Source: Spirochaetota bacterium
GTDB taxonomy: Bacteria > Spirochaetota > UBA4802 > UBA5550
DNA length: 32,323 nucleotides
NCBI GenBank assembly: GCA_017999915.1
Contig: JAGNKX010000017.1
Location: 102,004-134,326, forward strand
Reading direction: 5' to 3'
Every line of letters begins with the position of its first letter. The stretch's first letter is position 1. A model generated the notes under the pieces. It was not told the DNA's origin. It did no database searches and saw only the letters and a program-made list of their open reading frames with translations. Made by a program: the position numbers and the translations under genes. Shown here piece by piece: positions 23,413-32,323 of the stretch.

Positions 23413-26406
23413 ATGCGCATACTGTTATGTAACGAGCGTTTTATTTTCAGGTTTGGCGTTGACCGCGTCCTCATACTTCTCGGGCGCGGCCTGAAAGAGC
23501 ACGGCCATTCGGTTTCGATTATGGCCAATAAGTATGACAGGGAAGTCATTGAATCGTTCGCGGATAAAATCATTGAAATTCCAGTAGATATTGATGATTA
23601 TATAAATCAAAATGATCGCGCCGTTGACTGGATAAAAAATAATTGGGACTTATCATTCGATAGAGATACCGTCCCCGATCTGGTAATCGTTGCGGGGTGG
23701 CCTTTCTACGCGTCGATACCCTTCTTCAGGCAAAAAGTCGGGAGAGTTATTTTTCATGACTATGGGGCCGTGCCCCTGGATGGTTTTTCCGGTCTCGGTC
23801 TAAAAGTACAGCAAAAGCTTAGATTTTTAAGGAAAATATGCATACGGGAATCCTCGGAAATTATCGCCATCAGCGATTTTATCAGGAAAACCCAGAGCAT
23901 ATCCGATTGCGGCGGCGCGATACCGTCAAAAACGATCCACCTGTCGGCCGATTATCTCGATTCATCGATCTGGCGTGAGGAAACGCCCTGCTTCGGTTTA
24001 AGCCTGATCCGCGAATGCAAAAAGGACAATATCAAAACCATACTCAATCTGGGAAGATGGGAAACCAATAACTATAAAAACTCGGAAGCCGCATTCAGGA
24101 TCGTGCCAAGGATACAGGCTGTTGTTCCGGAAGCCATATTGCTTGTGCTGGGAGACGCGGGTACGTGCAGCGTCCCGTCCCATTTGAAGTATTCGATCAT
24201 TCCGATCGGGTTTCCCGGCGACAAGGAAATGCAGGAAATAATGACGCAGGTCGATCTGGGGATATCCTTTTCCCTGTGGGAGGGATTCAATCTTCCCCTC
24301 GCGGAAATGCAGTGGCTGAAAAAACCGGCGCTGGTATTCGATGTAGGGGCCCATCCGGAGGTGGTGATCCATCCATGGTACCTGTGCCAGGATGAGGATG
24401 AGCTGATACGCAAAGCCTCTGAAATCCTGACGGGGAGGGGCCCTGACAGCGAGGTGATAAGCTTCAACCAGAAGAAGTTCCATGAATATTTCACGACAGG
24501 GCGGTTTATCAATGATTTTCTTGAAGTCATAGATAACGGTGTCGATCATCATCCGGTTGTAAAAGAAGGATTCAACGAGCTATGCGTGATGATTGATGTG
24601 TCGAACTCCGCGATAAACACGTCGAATTCGGGAATTTTAAGGGTGACCAGGCGGTTGAGCCGGGAGCTGCAAAAGCTGATCAACCCGATTTTCGTGATAT
24701 GGGATGAGGCCGAGCAGGGGCTCGTTCTGCCCACGGCCGAAGAATTCGCGACACTGTCTTCCTATAATGGACCGGTTCTGTTCGATCGGCTCTATCTTTC
24801 TCCAAGCCGTGAAAAAAGAATCCAATTGAAAAACATTCTGGATACATATCAATCAAGAATAAAATGGCTGCTCCTGCCGGAAATGGCGATGGGCTCCTTC
24901 GGGCCGATCATCGATTTCGCCAGGCGTCATGCCATCAGCCTCGGGTCGATATTTTACGACGCCATACCCCTCCTGCGGCCGGACCTGTGCGCGGCCGGGG
25001 TCGCGGCAAACCATTCCACGTACATGACGAACATGGCCGGGGTGGATCTGGTGTTTCCCATCTCCCATTACAGCGGTTCATGCCTGTCGGATTTCTGGAA
25101 TAACAAGGGAGCAAGCGCACAGGTTATGGACGAGCTCCTTCCAGGGGAATTCGGATCAGCCCCTCGCAACAGGGACCCATATCAATGGAATTCAAAGGAA
25201 TTCTGCATCCTCTGCGTGTCAACCCTGGAGCCGAGAAAGAACCATAAACGCTTATTGGAAGCGCTGCTGCTGCTGGAACAACGGCATCCCGAGGTGCATT
25301 GGAAGCTGGTCCTGGTGGGGGCGACATATTTCAACGAGAGTGAAATAAGCGGTTATGTGGATAACCTGTGCAACAGGAATACAAGAATCAAATGGCTGAA
25401 AGTCGTCGATGATGACACAATGATAACATTATACCGTGATTCGGCTTTTACGGTGTATCCTTCGTTGATCGAGGGATATGGCATGCCCATCGTTGAAAGC
25501 ATCTGGCACGGGAGGCCCTGCATCTGCTCCAAAGACGGCGTCATGGGAGAGCTGGCGCGGGACGGCGGCTGCCTGGCGGTGGATGTGGAAAATATAGAGG
25601 AAATATGCGATGCCATCTACCGGCTCTCTACGGACAGGGACCTGTATGAAGGGTTGTTCGACGAAGCAATATCGCGAAAAATCAAGACATGGGAAGAATA
25701 CGCCATGAACATTATCACAGCAATGAAGAATTTCAAAGCCGAAAAAAAGAGCGCCGGCGGCAATGCCATCGATGATATTCTTTATGGGGGCTGCCTGACA
25801 GAGAATTGGCAGATGAACCATTCGGAGCGGCTGGCATTGAAGGGGATTCTTTATTCAATAAAGCCCCGGGTGGTGATCGAGGTCGGCACCTACCAGGGAG
25901 GAAGCCTCTCCCTCATGGCGCAATACGCGGAAAAAATTTATTCAATAGACATCGATCCTGATATCCCCGCCAGGTATTCATACATGAAGAATGTGCAGTT
26001 CATCACCGGGCCGTCCGAAGTGACCTTCGCCGGCCTGCTCGAAGATCTGCAGAAGCGGAATACGCCCGTTGACCTCATCCTGATCGACGGCGACCATTCA
26101 ACGAAAGGGGTTATGAAAGATATCAGGATCCTCCTGAAATATAAACCGATTGGGCCGACCATCGTCATCCTCCATGACAGCTTCAATCCCGGATGCAGAA
26201 AGGGGATGATCGATTCTCCCTGGGACTCGTCGCCCTATGTGCACATGGTTGAGATTGATTTTGTCCCCGGCGCCATGGCCACTCCGAACGAAATGTGGGG
26301 AGGTTTGGGCTTCGCCCTGCTCCTGCCGGAAAAGAGAAAGGGCCCGCTGCGGCCGGGCCGCCATAATGATCTGGTGTTTCAGGTCATAGAAAAATCCATT
26401 CGGTAA
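23413..26406 (+). CDS. GT4-GT4-methyltransferase polypeptide
   Basis: 997 residues in three modules. Residues 1-385: GT-B/GT4 (MRILLCNERFIFRFGVDRVL; ILNLGRWETNNYKNSEAAFRI; FSLWEGFNLPLAEMQWLKKP as EX7E-type motif). Residues about 392-770: a second GT4 of the mannosyltransferase-like kind (MIDVSNSAINTSNSGILRVT; CVSTLEPRKNHKRLLEALLL; PSLIEGYGMPIVESIWHGRP). Residues about 785-997: a CmcI/Methyltransf_24-like SAM methyltransferase (VVIEVGTYQGGSLSLMAQYA around 819; IDIDPD; LILIDGDHSTKGVMKDI; VILHDSF). A single protein would thus transfer two sugars and add a methyl group. It is cytosolic. Transcription may depend on readthrough over the 185-bp repeat element just upstream. Confidence 0.88.
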   Translation: MRILLCNERFIFRFGVDRVLILLGRGLKEHGHSVSIMANKYDREVIESFADKIIEIPVDIDDYINQNDRAVDWIKNNWDLSFDRDTVPDLVIVAGWPFYASIPFFRQKVGRVIFHDYGAVPLDGFSGLGLKVQQKLRFLRKICIRESSEIIAISDFIRKTQSISDCGGAIPSKTIHLSADYLDSSIWREETPCFGLSLIRECKKDNIKTILNLGRWETNNYKNSEAAFRIVPRIQAVVPEAILLVLGDAGTCSVPSHLKYSIIPIGFPGDKEMQEIMTQVDLGISFSLWEGFNLPLAEMQWLKKPALVFDVGAHPEVVIHPWYLCQDEDELIRKASEILTGRGPDSEVISFNQKKFHEYFTTGRFINDFLEVIDNGVDHHPVVKEGFNELCVMIDVSNSAINTSNSGILRVTRRLSRELQKLINPIFVIWDEAEQGLVLPTAEEFATLSSYNGPVLFDRLYLSPSREKRIQLKNILDTYQSRIKWLLLPEMAMGSFGPIIDFARRHAISLGSIFYDAIPLLRPDLCAAGVAANHSTYMTNMAGVDLVFPISHYSGSCLSDFWNNKGASAQVMDELLPGEFGSAPRNRDPYQWNSKEFCILCVSTLEPRKNHKRLLEALLLLEQRHPEVHWKLVLVGATYFNESEISGYVDNLCNRNTRIKWLKVVDDDTMITLYRDSAFTVYPSLIEGYGMPIVESIWHGRPCICSKDGVMGELARDGGCLAVDVENIEEICDAIYRLSTDRDLYEGLFDEAISRKIKTWEEYAMNIITAMKNFKAEKKSAGGNAIDDILYGGCLTENWQMNHSERLALKGILYSIKPRVVIEVGTYQGGSLSLMAQYAEKIYSIDIDPDIPARYSYMKNVQFITGPSEVTFAGLLEDLQKRNTPVDLILIDGDHSTKGVMKDIRILLKYKPIGPTIVILHDSFNPGCRKGMIDSPWDSSPYVHMVEIDFVPGAMATPNEMWGGLGFALLLPEKRKGPLRPGRHNDLVFQVIEKSIR

Positions 26407-26414
26407 TTCAATTC

Positions 26415-29249
26415 ATGAATATCATCATTCCATATCATGGGATAATTTCGACGGATGCCGTGGGGAATGACATCATCCAGTCTTACCATTTCCTGAAAAA
26501 ACGAGGCTTTACCGTATACCTGTACGCCGAGCGGTGCGACGACGAACTGAAGGAGGTTGTTGTAGATCAAGAACGATTATTTGAATTAATACAGACCAAA
26601 GACAACCTGATGATATTCCATCATGCCTATATCTGGGATTTCGGGGAGACGATAATCGACAGGGCCCGGTGCATGATAGTAATGAAATATCATAATATCA
26701 CCCCGCCCGAATTCTTTACGCCCTACAGCGTGGAGCTATACAACAACACGAAAAAGGGAAGGGAACAGACCCGGCGGCTCATCGGCAAGGGCAAATTCGA
26801 TTGGTACGCGGCAGATTCAAAATATAATCAACTGGATTTGATCGATAATTACGGGATCGATCCAACGAAGTCCTCGATCGTTCCTCCCCTGCACAGGGTC
26901 AATGATTTTTCCCTGGTTGAATTGAAGCGGGTAATTCAAAAAGAAAAGGATACCGTGTACGTTCTGTTCGTGGGCCGTTTCGCCCCCAACAAGGGCCACG
27001 TACATCTGGTAAAAACAATATACGAATACACGAGATTGTATGACGCGAGAATCGTATTGAATATCGTCGGAAGCGTCAGCGACAGCCTCCGGTCATATTA
27101 CGACGAAATAGCCGATATGATCGCGCAGTACGGACTCACTGACATTATAAAAATACATAATTACGTCAGCTTCGAGGATCTCTATTCTTACTACAAGTCG
27201 TCGGATCTGTTCCTGCTGATGTCGGAACATGAAGGCTTCTGTGTCCCCATCATTGAGTCCCAGTACAACGGCCTTCCGGTGATAGCGTGGAATACTTCCG
27301 TCATATCCGATACCCTGGGCCAGGGGCAGGTGGCAATCGATGAGCTTGATTACGGATTGTTCGCCGGGGCCATCCGCAGGGTCGCCACGGACACCAACCT
27401 GAGAGGCGCGTTGATCGGCAATGGCATCAATAACTACAGGAATTATGAAAACGATCGGATAGGGCCGCAGCTTGTTGAGATGATTGAAGATATAAGATCG
27501 GGCACGCCGCGCCATTGCGCAGAGACATGCATAGCCACGTCGATACCGGAAAAGAAACCGGGTGAGATGGATGTCTCAGGAGGCGCGAAAAGACTACCTG
27601 AGGCGCATCGTAATCCAGGGCCCCTCAGGATCATCATTGTAAGCAATTATTATCCGCCGAATTTCATAGGAGGGGCGGAGGTAATCGCGCACCATCAGGC
27701 GAAGGCGATGAAAAGCCTTGGCCACGATGTGATCGTATTCGCCGGCGATACGCGGGGCCTCGGTCCGCGCTATTCCATCCATGAGGATGATTACGAAGGT
27801 CTGACGGTATACCGCGTCGCGCTGGAAAACGAGGATTACAGCACGGATTATTTTAATTTTTCTCACAGGGAAATAGAGGTTCATTTTAAGAAATTGGCGG
27901 AATCATTCAATCCTGACGTTGTCCATATCCACAATGTCATGGGCCTTTCACTGGGGATCATTCATATAGCGCGAAAAAAGGGGATCAAGACCTTCATCAC
28001 CCTCCATGACAATTGGGGCTTTTGCTGTAAAAATACGATTCTTAAAAATAATTCGGAAATTTGCGCCACCTTTGAGGGGTGCGAATCATGCCTGCGTTAT
28101 GTCAATGACGGCTGCGAGAGAAGAATCCCCATCGCAATGAGAAAGGACTTTTTCATGTTTCAACTACACGAGGTTGACGGATTTATTTCGCCGAGCCGGT
28201 ACATCGCGGATAATTACATTCGCGCCGGTTTCCCCGGAGAAAAATTCAGTGTCATATGGAACGGCATTGATATTGAAAAGTTCAGCTCCATAACAAAAAA
28301 GGAATCAAGGGAGATACGGTTTACCTATATAGGATATCTGGGACATCACAAGGGAGTTCATGTGTTGATTGACACCCTGCATTTTTTAAAGAAGGAACCG
28401 ATAAGGATCAATCTTGTGGGAGAGGGCGATCAAGGGAAAAAGTTGGAGAAAAAGGCCCGCAGATACGGAAAAAGTAAACAGGTCGCTTTTTGGGGGAAGG
28501 TGGACAATCGCCGCATCGGCGAAGTCCTGGGGGATACCGACGTGTTCGTGCTGCCCTCCATCTGGCCCGAAAACCAGCCGGTGACCATCACGGAGGCCAT
28601 GGCGTCGGGAATCCCGGTAATAGCGTCAAACATCGGCGGGATCCCGGAGTTGATTGATGACGGCGTTTCCGGATTCCTGTTCAAGCCGGGAGATGTAAGG
28701 GATTTATACAACAAGATGATGTTTTTTATCATGGCCCCGGAAAAAATACGGGAATTCGGCCTGGCCGCATTTAATACAATAGCAGCCAGGACATTCCAGA
28801 GCCAGGTGCGGGAGATCGTCGATTTATACACTGACGAATTATCGGCCGGCGATACAGCCGAAGAAAGATTGGTCGTGTGTGTCGGAAAAAGAATGATGGA
28901 TGAATGCAACGAGGCAATCAATCTGGTAAAATATGACAGCGATCCATGCTTTACGGGGACCCGATTTGTTCTGGACGAATGGATAGATCGTGACCAGATC
29001 CAAAAAGCTAAAATTTTATGGGTCGTTGACGAGCATATTAAAGAGGATATGATAAAGCCATTTCTTGATATCAATATCCCCTTGGTGGTGCCAGAACAAA
29101 ACAATGGCTTGAAGCAGTATTGCGTAGAAAACAATTGCGGGTTGTATTTCAAGGATGCCTTTGAGGCATGTGAATGTTTAATATATCTATTGAATAATGA
29201 ATCAATTTTGATTGGAATTGGTAGAAAATGTAGTTCCAGCATGACTTGA
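26415..29249 (+). CDS. GT4-GT4 glycosyltransferase with a probably truncated third module
   Basis: 944 residues; starts 8 bp after the previous stop. Residues 1-370: GT4 (VLFVGRFAPNKGHVHLVKTI; SEHEGFCVPIIESQYNGLPV). Residues about 400-805: second GT4 (IIIVSNYYPPNFIGGAEVIA; VHIHNVMGLSLG; FTYIGYLGHHKGVHVLIDTL; WPENQPVTITEAMASGIPVI). Residues 815-944 look like the C-terminal half of another GT (VVPEQNNGLKQYCVENNCGL; ACECLIYLLNNES) but stop abruptly at IGRKCSSSMT, where such domains usually continue. The DNA turns AT-rich over the last 250 bp and stays so in the next gene. This suggests a recombination junction that cut the gene. The first two domains should be functional. Confidence 0.85.
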   Translation: MNIIIPYHGIISTDAVGNDIIQSYHFLKKRGFTVYLYAERCDDELKEVVVDQERLFELIQTKDNLMIFHHAYIWDFGETIIDRARCMIVMKYHNITPPEFFTPYSVELYNNTKKGREQTRRLIGKGKFDWYAADSKYNQLDLIDNYGIDPTKSSIVPPLHRVNDFSLVELKRVIQKEKDTVYVLFVGRFAPNKGHVHLVKTIYEYTRLYDARIVLNIVGSVSDSLRSYYDEIADMIAQYGLTDIIKIHNYVSFEDLYSYYKSSDLFLLMSEHEGFCVPIIESQYNGLPVIAWNTSVISDTLGQGQVAIDELDYGLFAGAIRRVATDTNLRGALIGNGINNYRNYENDRIGPQLVEMIEDIRSGTPRHCAETCIATSIPEKKPGEMDVSGGAKRLPEAHRNPGPLRIIIVSNYYPPNFIGGAEVIAHHQAKAMKSLGHDVIVFAGDTRGLGPRYSIHEDDYEGLTVYRVALENEDYSTDYFNFSHREIEVHFKKLAESFNPDVVHIHNVMGLSLGIIHIARKKGIKTFITLHDNWGFCCKNTILKNNSEICATFEGCESCLRYVNDGCERRIPIAMRKDFFMFQLHEVDGFISPSRYIADNYIRAGFPGEKFSVIWNGIDIEKFSSITKKESREIRFTYIGYLGHHKGVHVLIDTLHFLKKEPIRINLVGEGDQGKKLEKKARRYGKSKQVAFWGKVDNRRIGEVLGDTDVFVLPSIWPENQPVTITEAMASGIPVIASNIGGIPELIDDGVSGFLFKPGDVRDLYNKMMFFIMAPEKIREFGLAAFNTIAARTFQSQVREIVDLYTDELSAGDTAEERLVVCVGKRMMDECNEAINLVKYDSDPCFTGTRFVLDEWIDRDQIQKAKILWVVDEHIKEDMIKPFLDINIPLVVPEQNNGLKQYCVENNCGLYFKDAFEACECLIYLLNNESILIGIGRKCSSSMT

Positions 29250-29296
29250 TCAACTAAAGGATAATATTTGTTAATTGTAAATATTAAACACAGGCT

Positions 29297-31225
29297 ATGC
29301 CGGTAACAATCTATATGCTAACGAAAATTACAAAGAGTGCAATGAAAAGATTATTTATTAATTTTCATCGTTTGACTGATCGCAATATTCAATTATTGTT
29401 TATTGTGAATTCAATTCTATTTCTGTATTTAGCTCGATATATATCTAGTGCTGCTCCAGTATTAATATTTTTCTCACTTGCTATATGCTTTTTCCTGATG
29501 AAAAAGCACTCTAATAATGAATTGCTTAAGTTACTATTATTAGTGTCAATTGTCTATATAATTTGGATAATAATATCATTTAGTATGCACTATGTATCAC
29601 TTGGGCAACTAGATCCAGCATCATATATTGATACTTATAAAGCATATCCAACTAATGCAATAGAGAATAATAAATTATTATCTATAATGTATGTATTATT
29701 CCCAATTGGTTTTATTGCAGCTATCTCTTTGTTTGTAGCATATGAAAAATTTGACATTGCTCTGGTCATAATTCCTATATTGTTTATACCTTCATTATGT
29801 TTTGCGGTGATTCAGATTTTATTTGATACATATATTATTGCTAATCCAACATCTATTAGTGGTTTGAGCCGTGATCAAAGTTCCTTTGGACTGTTGCTAT
29901 ATCTTTTATTTCCCCTCCTTTTGCTGGGGATAATAATTATGAAGAAAAAAACATTAAAAATTTTCTATATCATGATGACAGTTTTATTATTATTGATTTT
30001 AATGTTTAGAGGCCAAAGAACTTCTTTCATTGGAATTATTATGTTTGTTTCCATGTCGGGCATAATTATGGCTTGGACCATGAATGTCTCAAAAAGGAAA
30101 TTGTTGATTATTATCGGAACAAGTTTTTCGGTAATTATTCTATTGGTAATTTTATTTATTTCCATGTCGATATATTGTACTAAAAGAGATATCATTCCGA
30201 ATACATTGATGAATCAAATTTATCATCATTATCATGATTACAAGGTAGGTGGTCTGGAATTATTTATTGCAAAAGCCAACCGAGACCGATTCGATTATGC
30301 TAAACAGTCTATTAAGGTAATTAGAGCTTATCCTTTTGCAGGTTCTGGGGCAGGTATGTTCTGTTCAACGGTTCGTGATATAAGGTATAAAAACAAGGAA
30401 CCTGAGATGCTACTTGATAATGCCGCTAACCAATATTTACAGGTTGCATCCGAATTGGGATTATTCGCGATGGTTCTTAATTTGTTTATGCATATTCTTC
30501 CCTTATTCATATTTACCAGAATTAGTACAAGGATAGATAATGTCAGAGATCGGTTGATTGGAGGTATTTGTTTTTCTACAATGCTTATTTGGATGTTCCT
30601 ATATTTTACAGGTCCACATATAATATCGCCTGATGTCATGTGGATTGTAACAACATATCTTGCATGCCTTTTATCATTATCAATAAAGTATGGTTATAGT
30701 ATATCAAAAAAAAGCACGAAAATAACGTATGTTATACTTTTATTTTGCACAATCTTATTCATAATTGGAGTTCAAAATGCGACATTTGGCAGTAATGGAT
30801 ATAAAGCAAAACTCGCTAGCTATTGGTGGCCATATAGTAATAAGAATGAGCAAGGTATTTATCCACCTGAAAATTGGAATGGAAGAAGCTGGCGTTGGGT
30901 TACAAAAAAAGGATATTTAACATCGTTAGTCATTGATGATTATATTAATATAGCAATTATGGCACCAGAATATAGTATTGATCACAAAAAAGGATTAAAT
31001 GTTTCAATATATATCGATAATTCATTAATTGATACACTCCATTTTGATAAACCCGAAATTCAGGATCGGACTTATTGCGTAAAAAAATATAAAGACAAAA
31101 ATATAATTATTGGAATTGAAGTATCCAAAACATTTATACCAAAAAATATTGGTTTCGATAATGATTTCAGAGTATTAGGTGTTGCTCTTGGAGAGGTTCA
31201 TTATTCAAAGAATAAAATTAATTAG
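29297..31225 (+). CDS. O-antigen ligase/polymerase-family membrane protein
   Basis: 642 residues from ATG 29297 (ATG 29342, MKRLFINFHRL, is an alternative start; no strong ribosome site). About 12 transmembrane helices up to residue 495. A Wzy_C-like segment is present: FRGQRTSFIGI, then the large loop with RFDYAKQSIKVIRAYPFAGSGAGMF and DNAANQYLQVASELGLFAMVLNL, typical of WaaL/Wzy proteins. After the last helix (VILLFCTILFIIGVQ) there is a soluble domain of about 145 residues (NGRSWRWVTKKGYLTSLVID; a beta-rich end) facing the periplasm. With an ABC exporter in the locus, a ligase joining exported chains to lipid A-core is more likely than a polymerase. Codon use is far more AT-rich than its neighbours, a sign of separate origin. 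Confidence 0.83.
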   Translation: MPVTIYMLTKITKSAMKRLFINFHRLTDRNIQLLFIVNSILFLYLARYISSAAPVLIFFSLAICFFLMKKHSNNELLKLLLLVSIVYIIWIIISFSMHYVSLGQLDPASYIDTYKAYPTNAIENNKLLSIMYVLFPIGFIAAISLFVAYEKFDIALVIIPILFIPSLCFAVIQILFDTYIIANPTSISGLSRDQSSFGLLLYLLFPLLLLGIIIMKKKTLKIFYIMMTVLLLLILMFRGQRTSFIGIIMFVSMSGIIMAWTMNVSKRKLLIIIGTSFSVIILLVILFISMSIYCTKRDIIPNTLMNQIYHHYHDYKVGGLELFIAKANRDRFDYAKQSIKVIRAYPFAGSGAGMFCSTVRDIRYKNKEPEMLLDNAANQYLQVASELGLFAMVLNLFMHILPLFIFTRISTRIDNVRDRLIGGICFSTMLIWMFLYFTGPHIISPDVMWIVTTYLACLLSLSIKYGYSISKKSTKITYVILLFCTILFIIGVQNATFGSNGYKAKLASYWWPYSNKNEQGIYPPENWNGRSWRWVTKKGYLTSLVIDDYINIAIMAPEYSIDHKKGLNVSIYIDNSLIDTLHFDKPEIQDRTYCVKKYKDKNIIIGIEVSKTFIPKNIGFDNDFRVLGVALGEVHYSKNKIN

Positions 31226-31264
31226 GGTTTCCTGAAAAAACAGGGACATGCTTGATATATTGTT

Positions 31265-32199
31265 TGACGTTGCCTCATTTTAGTAGACACAGAGAACATC
31301 CCCTGGGATAATAAAAATCCAAGGAGATGTTTCAAATGAAATACGGGAAAGAAATCAAAGAAGAGACTGTTTTAATGATCCTGAATGGCCAATCGACGAT
31401 TAAGAAGATGGCCGAAGATCTGGGGGTTCATTATACCACTGTCAGAGACTGGGTTAGGCAATATAAGGAGAAGAAAGAGGAATCTTTCCCTGGGTCAGGG
31501 AATCAAAGCGCTTCGGACGCTGAAATGAGGAGGCTTTTAAAGGAAAACGCAGATTTAAAGATGGAAAATGATTTCCTAAAAAAAGCCGCGGCCTTCTTTG
31601 CGAAAAACCAGAAGTGAAATATCGCGCAGTACAGCGATATAGCTCCCATTTTGAGGTTGTAAAGATGTGCCAAACATTACAGATAAGCAGGAGCGGTTAT
31701 TATGCGTTTTTAGGACGTCCCGAGAGCGAGCGCACGAAACGTCAGAGACATGTATTGGAGATGATTAAGATAATCCACGAAGAAAGCCATAAGATATATG
31801 GGGCACCAACAATAACAATAGAGCTCAATAAGGCAGGTATTCCTGCCAGCAAGGGAATGGTTGCCCGTCTGATGAGGAAAAACGGCATCAGATCAAAGGT
31901 AAAAAGGAAATTCAAGGCAACGACAGATTCAAATCATAATCTGCCTGTTGCAGAAAACCTTTTAAATCGGGACTTTACCTCTGATTCTAGGGATAAAAAA
32001 TGGCTTTCAGATATCACATATCTCGATACAGATGAAGGATGGCTGTATCTGGCAGGAATCCTTGACCTTTATGATGGTGCTATCGTTGGGTGGTCGATGG
32101 ATAGTCGCATGAAAAAATCATTGGTCATGAACGCGCTCGCAGAGGCATGTAGGAGAAGAAACCCGGGGCCAGGACTTCTTATTCATTCTGATCGAGTCT
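31265..32199 (+). mobile_element. Truncated IS3-family insertion sequence
   Basis: The left end at 31265 (TGACGTTGCC..., then TAGTAGACAC) fits the IS3-family terminal pattern TGA...AGTGGACAC. It contains orfA and the 5' two-thirds of orfB with the usual -1 frame relation. Identity stops at about 32199, within the DDE domain; no right inverted repeat is present. The left end lies only about 40 bp after the ligase-family gene. Confidence 0.8.
31336..31617 (+). CDS. IS3-family transposase OrfA
   Basis: 93 residues; AAGGAG at 31321-31326 is 9 bases before ATG 31336 (ATG 31327 overlaps that site too closely). A helix-turn-helix (KIKKMAEDL-type: TIKKMAEDLGVHYTTVRDWV) binds the ends; a leucine-zipper-like helix RRLLKENADLKMENDFLKKA follows. 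An A-run (31578-31584, read CTA AAA AAA) near the 3' end is a probable slippage site: reading -1 from there enters orfB as ...CEKPEVKYRAV. The stop overlaps the orfB GTG. Confidence 0.9.
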   Translation: MKYGKEIKEETVLMILNGQSTIKKMAEDLGVHYTTVRDWVRQYKEKKEESFPGSGNQSASDAEMRRLLKENADLKMENDFLKKAAAFFAKNQK

Positions 32200-32234
32200 C
32201 ACGGGTCACCATATTCCCCAGGCCAGGGTCATGA
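31614..32234 (+). pseudogene. IS3-family transposase OrfB, truncated
   Basis: Normal IS3 OrfB up to LLIHSDR (HTH_21 region with SRSGYYAFLGRPESERTKR; IYGAPTITIELNKAGI; rve core DKKWLSDITYLDTDEGWLYL with the first catalytic Asp). The second Asp in LIHSDR is present, but then the sequence departs (VSRVTIFPRPGS, stop at 32234) and the GSQYAS...E segment with the catalytic Glu is absent. At 206 residues it is shorter than the usual 270-290. The element cannot transpose on its own. Confidence 0.88.
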
Positions 32235-32323
32235 ATATTCCCCACCCCCGGGAACAGGCCTATCGTATTTCATTCACTCCACAATTTCAGTCTCATTGTC
32301 AAGCATGTTCCCTGTTGTATTAC
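32204..32323. mobile_element. Possible end of an IS21-like element that interrupts orfB
   Basis: Right after the break in orfB two direct repeats occur: GGTCACCATATTCCCCA (32204-32220) and GGTCATGAATATTCCCCA (32227-32244). Multiple short repeats of this kind at the ends are a feature of IS21-family elements. Only 120 bp are visible and no transposase gene is in the window, so the family is a guess. Confidence 0.35.

Noticed and set aside
23222-23494. Plus-strand frame of 90 codons over the MITE-like element
   Set aside because: It translates the hairpins and the start of the next glycosyltransferase gene in another frame.
28430-29242. Minus-strand frame of 270 codons
   Set aside because: Antisense to the GT4-GT4 gene; protein is Ser/Asn-rich with no domain.

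Overview
The window looks like a chromosomal segment of a Gram-negative (diderm), probably environmental bacterium. The reasons are a lipoprotein diacylglyceryl transferase (lgt), a multihaem c-type cytochrome with a signal peptide, a bacterial ferredoxin, and a large polysaccharide locus with a Wzm/Wzt-type ABC exporter. The IMP dehydrogenase is of the eukaryote-like subtype. Together with the discoidin/tail-fibre repeat protein, this would fit a spirochaete-like or deltaproteobacterial-like lineage, but I cannot fix the taxon from sequence alone. Most genes are of moderate GC. The stretch from about 29.0 to 31.3 kb and the gap at 15.5-16.0 kb are visibly AT-rich.

Layout. 1-2090 (minus): a partial protein with two discoidin-like domains followed by 32-residue phage tail-fibre repeats, then a YkgJ-type cysteine-cluster protein. 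2446-8660 (plus): housekeeping genes guaB, a nitroreductase, a Ub-Mut7C/Mut7-C protein overlapping tadA, three small membrane proteins and lgt. 8667-11567: a degenerate receiver-domain protein, a four-haem cytochrome on the minus strand, a stand-alone MshEN-like protein and a hotdog thioesterase. 11590-12226: tRNA-Leu(CAA), a long inverted repeat, and on the minus strand a 34-residue zinc ribbon plus an unknown small gene. 12400-15462: a ClpX-like AAA+ ATPase lacking the zinc-binding domain, a strong bidirectional terminator, a 56-residue 2[4Fe-4S] ferredoxin and a secreted M23 peptidase.

15993-31225 (plus) is a surface-polysaccharide locus: a GT2-GT4 fusion, GDP-L-fucose synthase, ABC permease, a 59-residue two-helix membrane protein, an ABC ATPase with a Wzt-type glycan-binding tail, a WbdD-like methyltransferase with a DUF4214 region, a GT4-GT4-methyltransferase polypeptide, a GT4-GT4 polypeptide that seems to end in a cut-off third module, and an AT-rich O-antigen ligase/polymerase-family protein. 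The likely logic is that activated fucose and other sugars are assembled by multi-domain glycosyltransferases. The methyltransferase caps the chain, the Wzt tail recognises the cap, and Wzm/Wzt exports it. The permease, small protein, ATPase and methyltransferase reading frames overlap end to end by a few bases, so they are probably translationally coupled.

The window ends in a truncated IS3-family element that appears to be interrupted by the end of another element. Many intergenic gaps are filled with inverted-repeat elements: a twin pair of about 205-215 bp with G/C-run ends, a 185-bp MITE-like element with perfect 23-bp ends, serial short hairpins with TCC-type loops, and REP-like palindromes. 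The most interesting items are the small membrane protein embedded in the exporter operon, the discoidin/tail-fibre hybrid, the polydomain glycosyltransferases with an apparent recombination junction near 29.2 kb, and the tiny zinc-ribbon gene.
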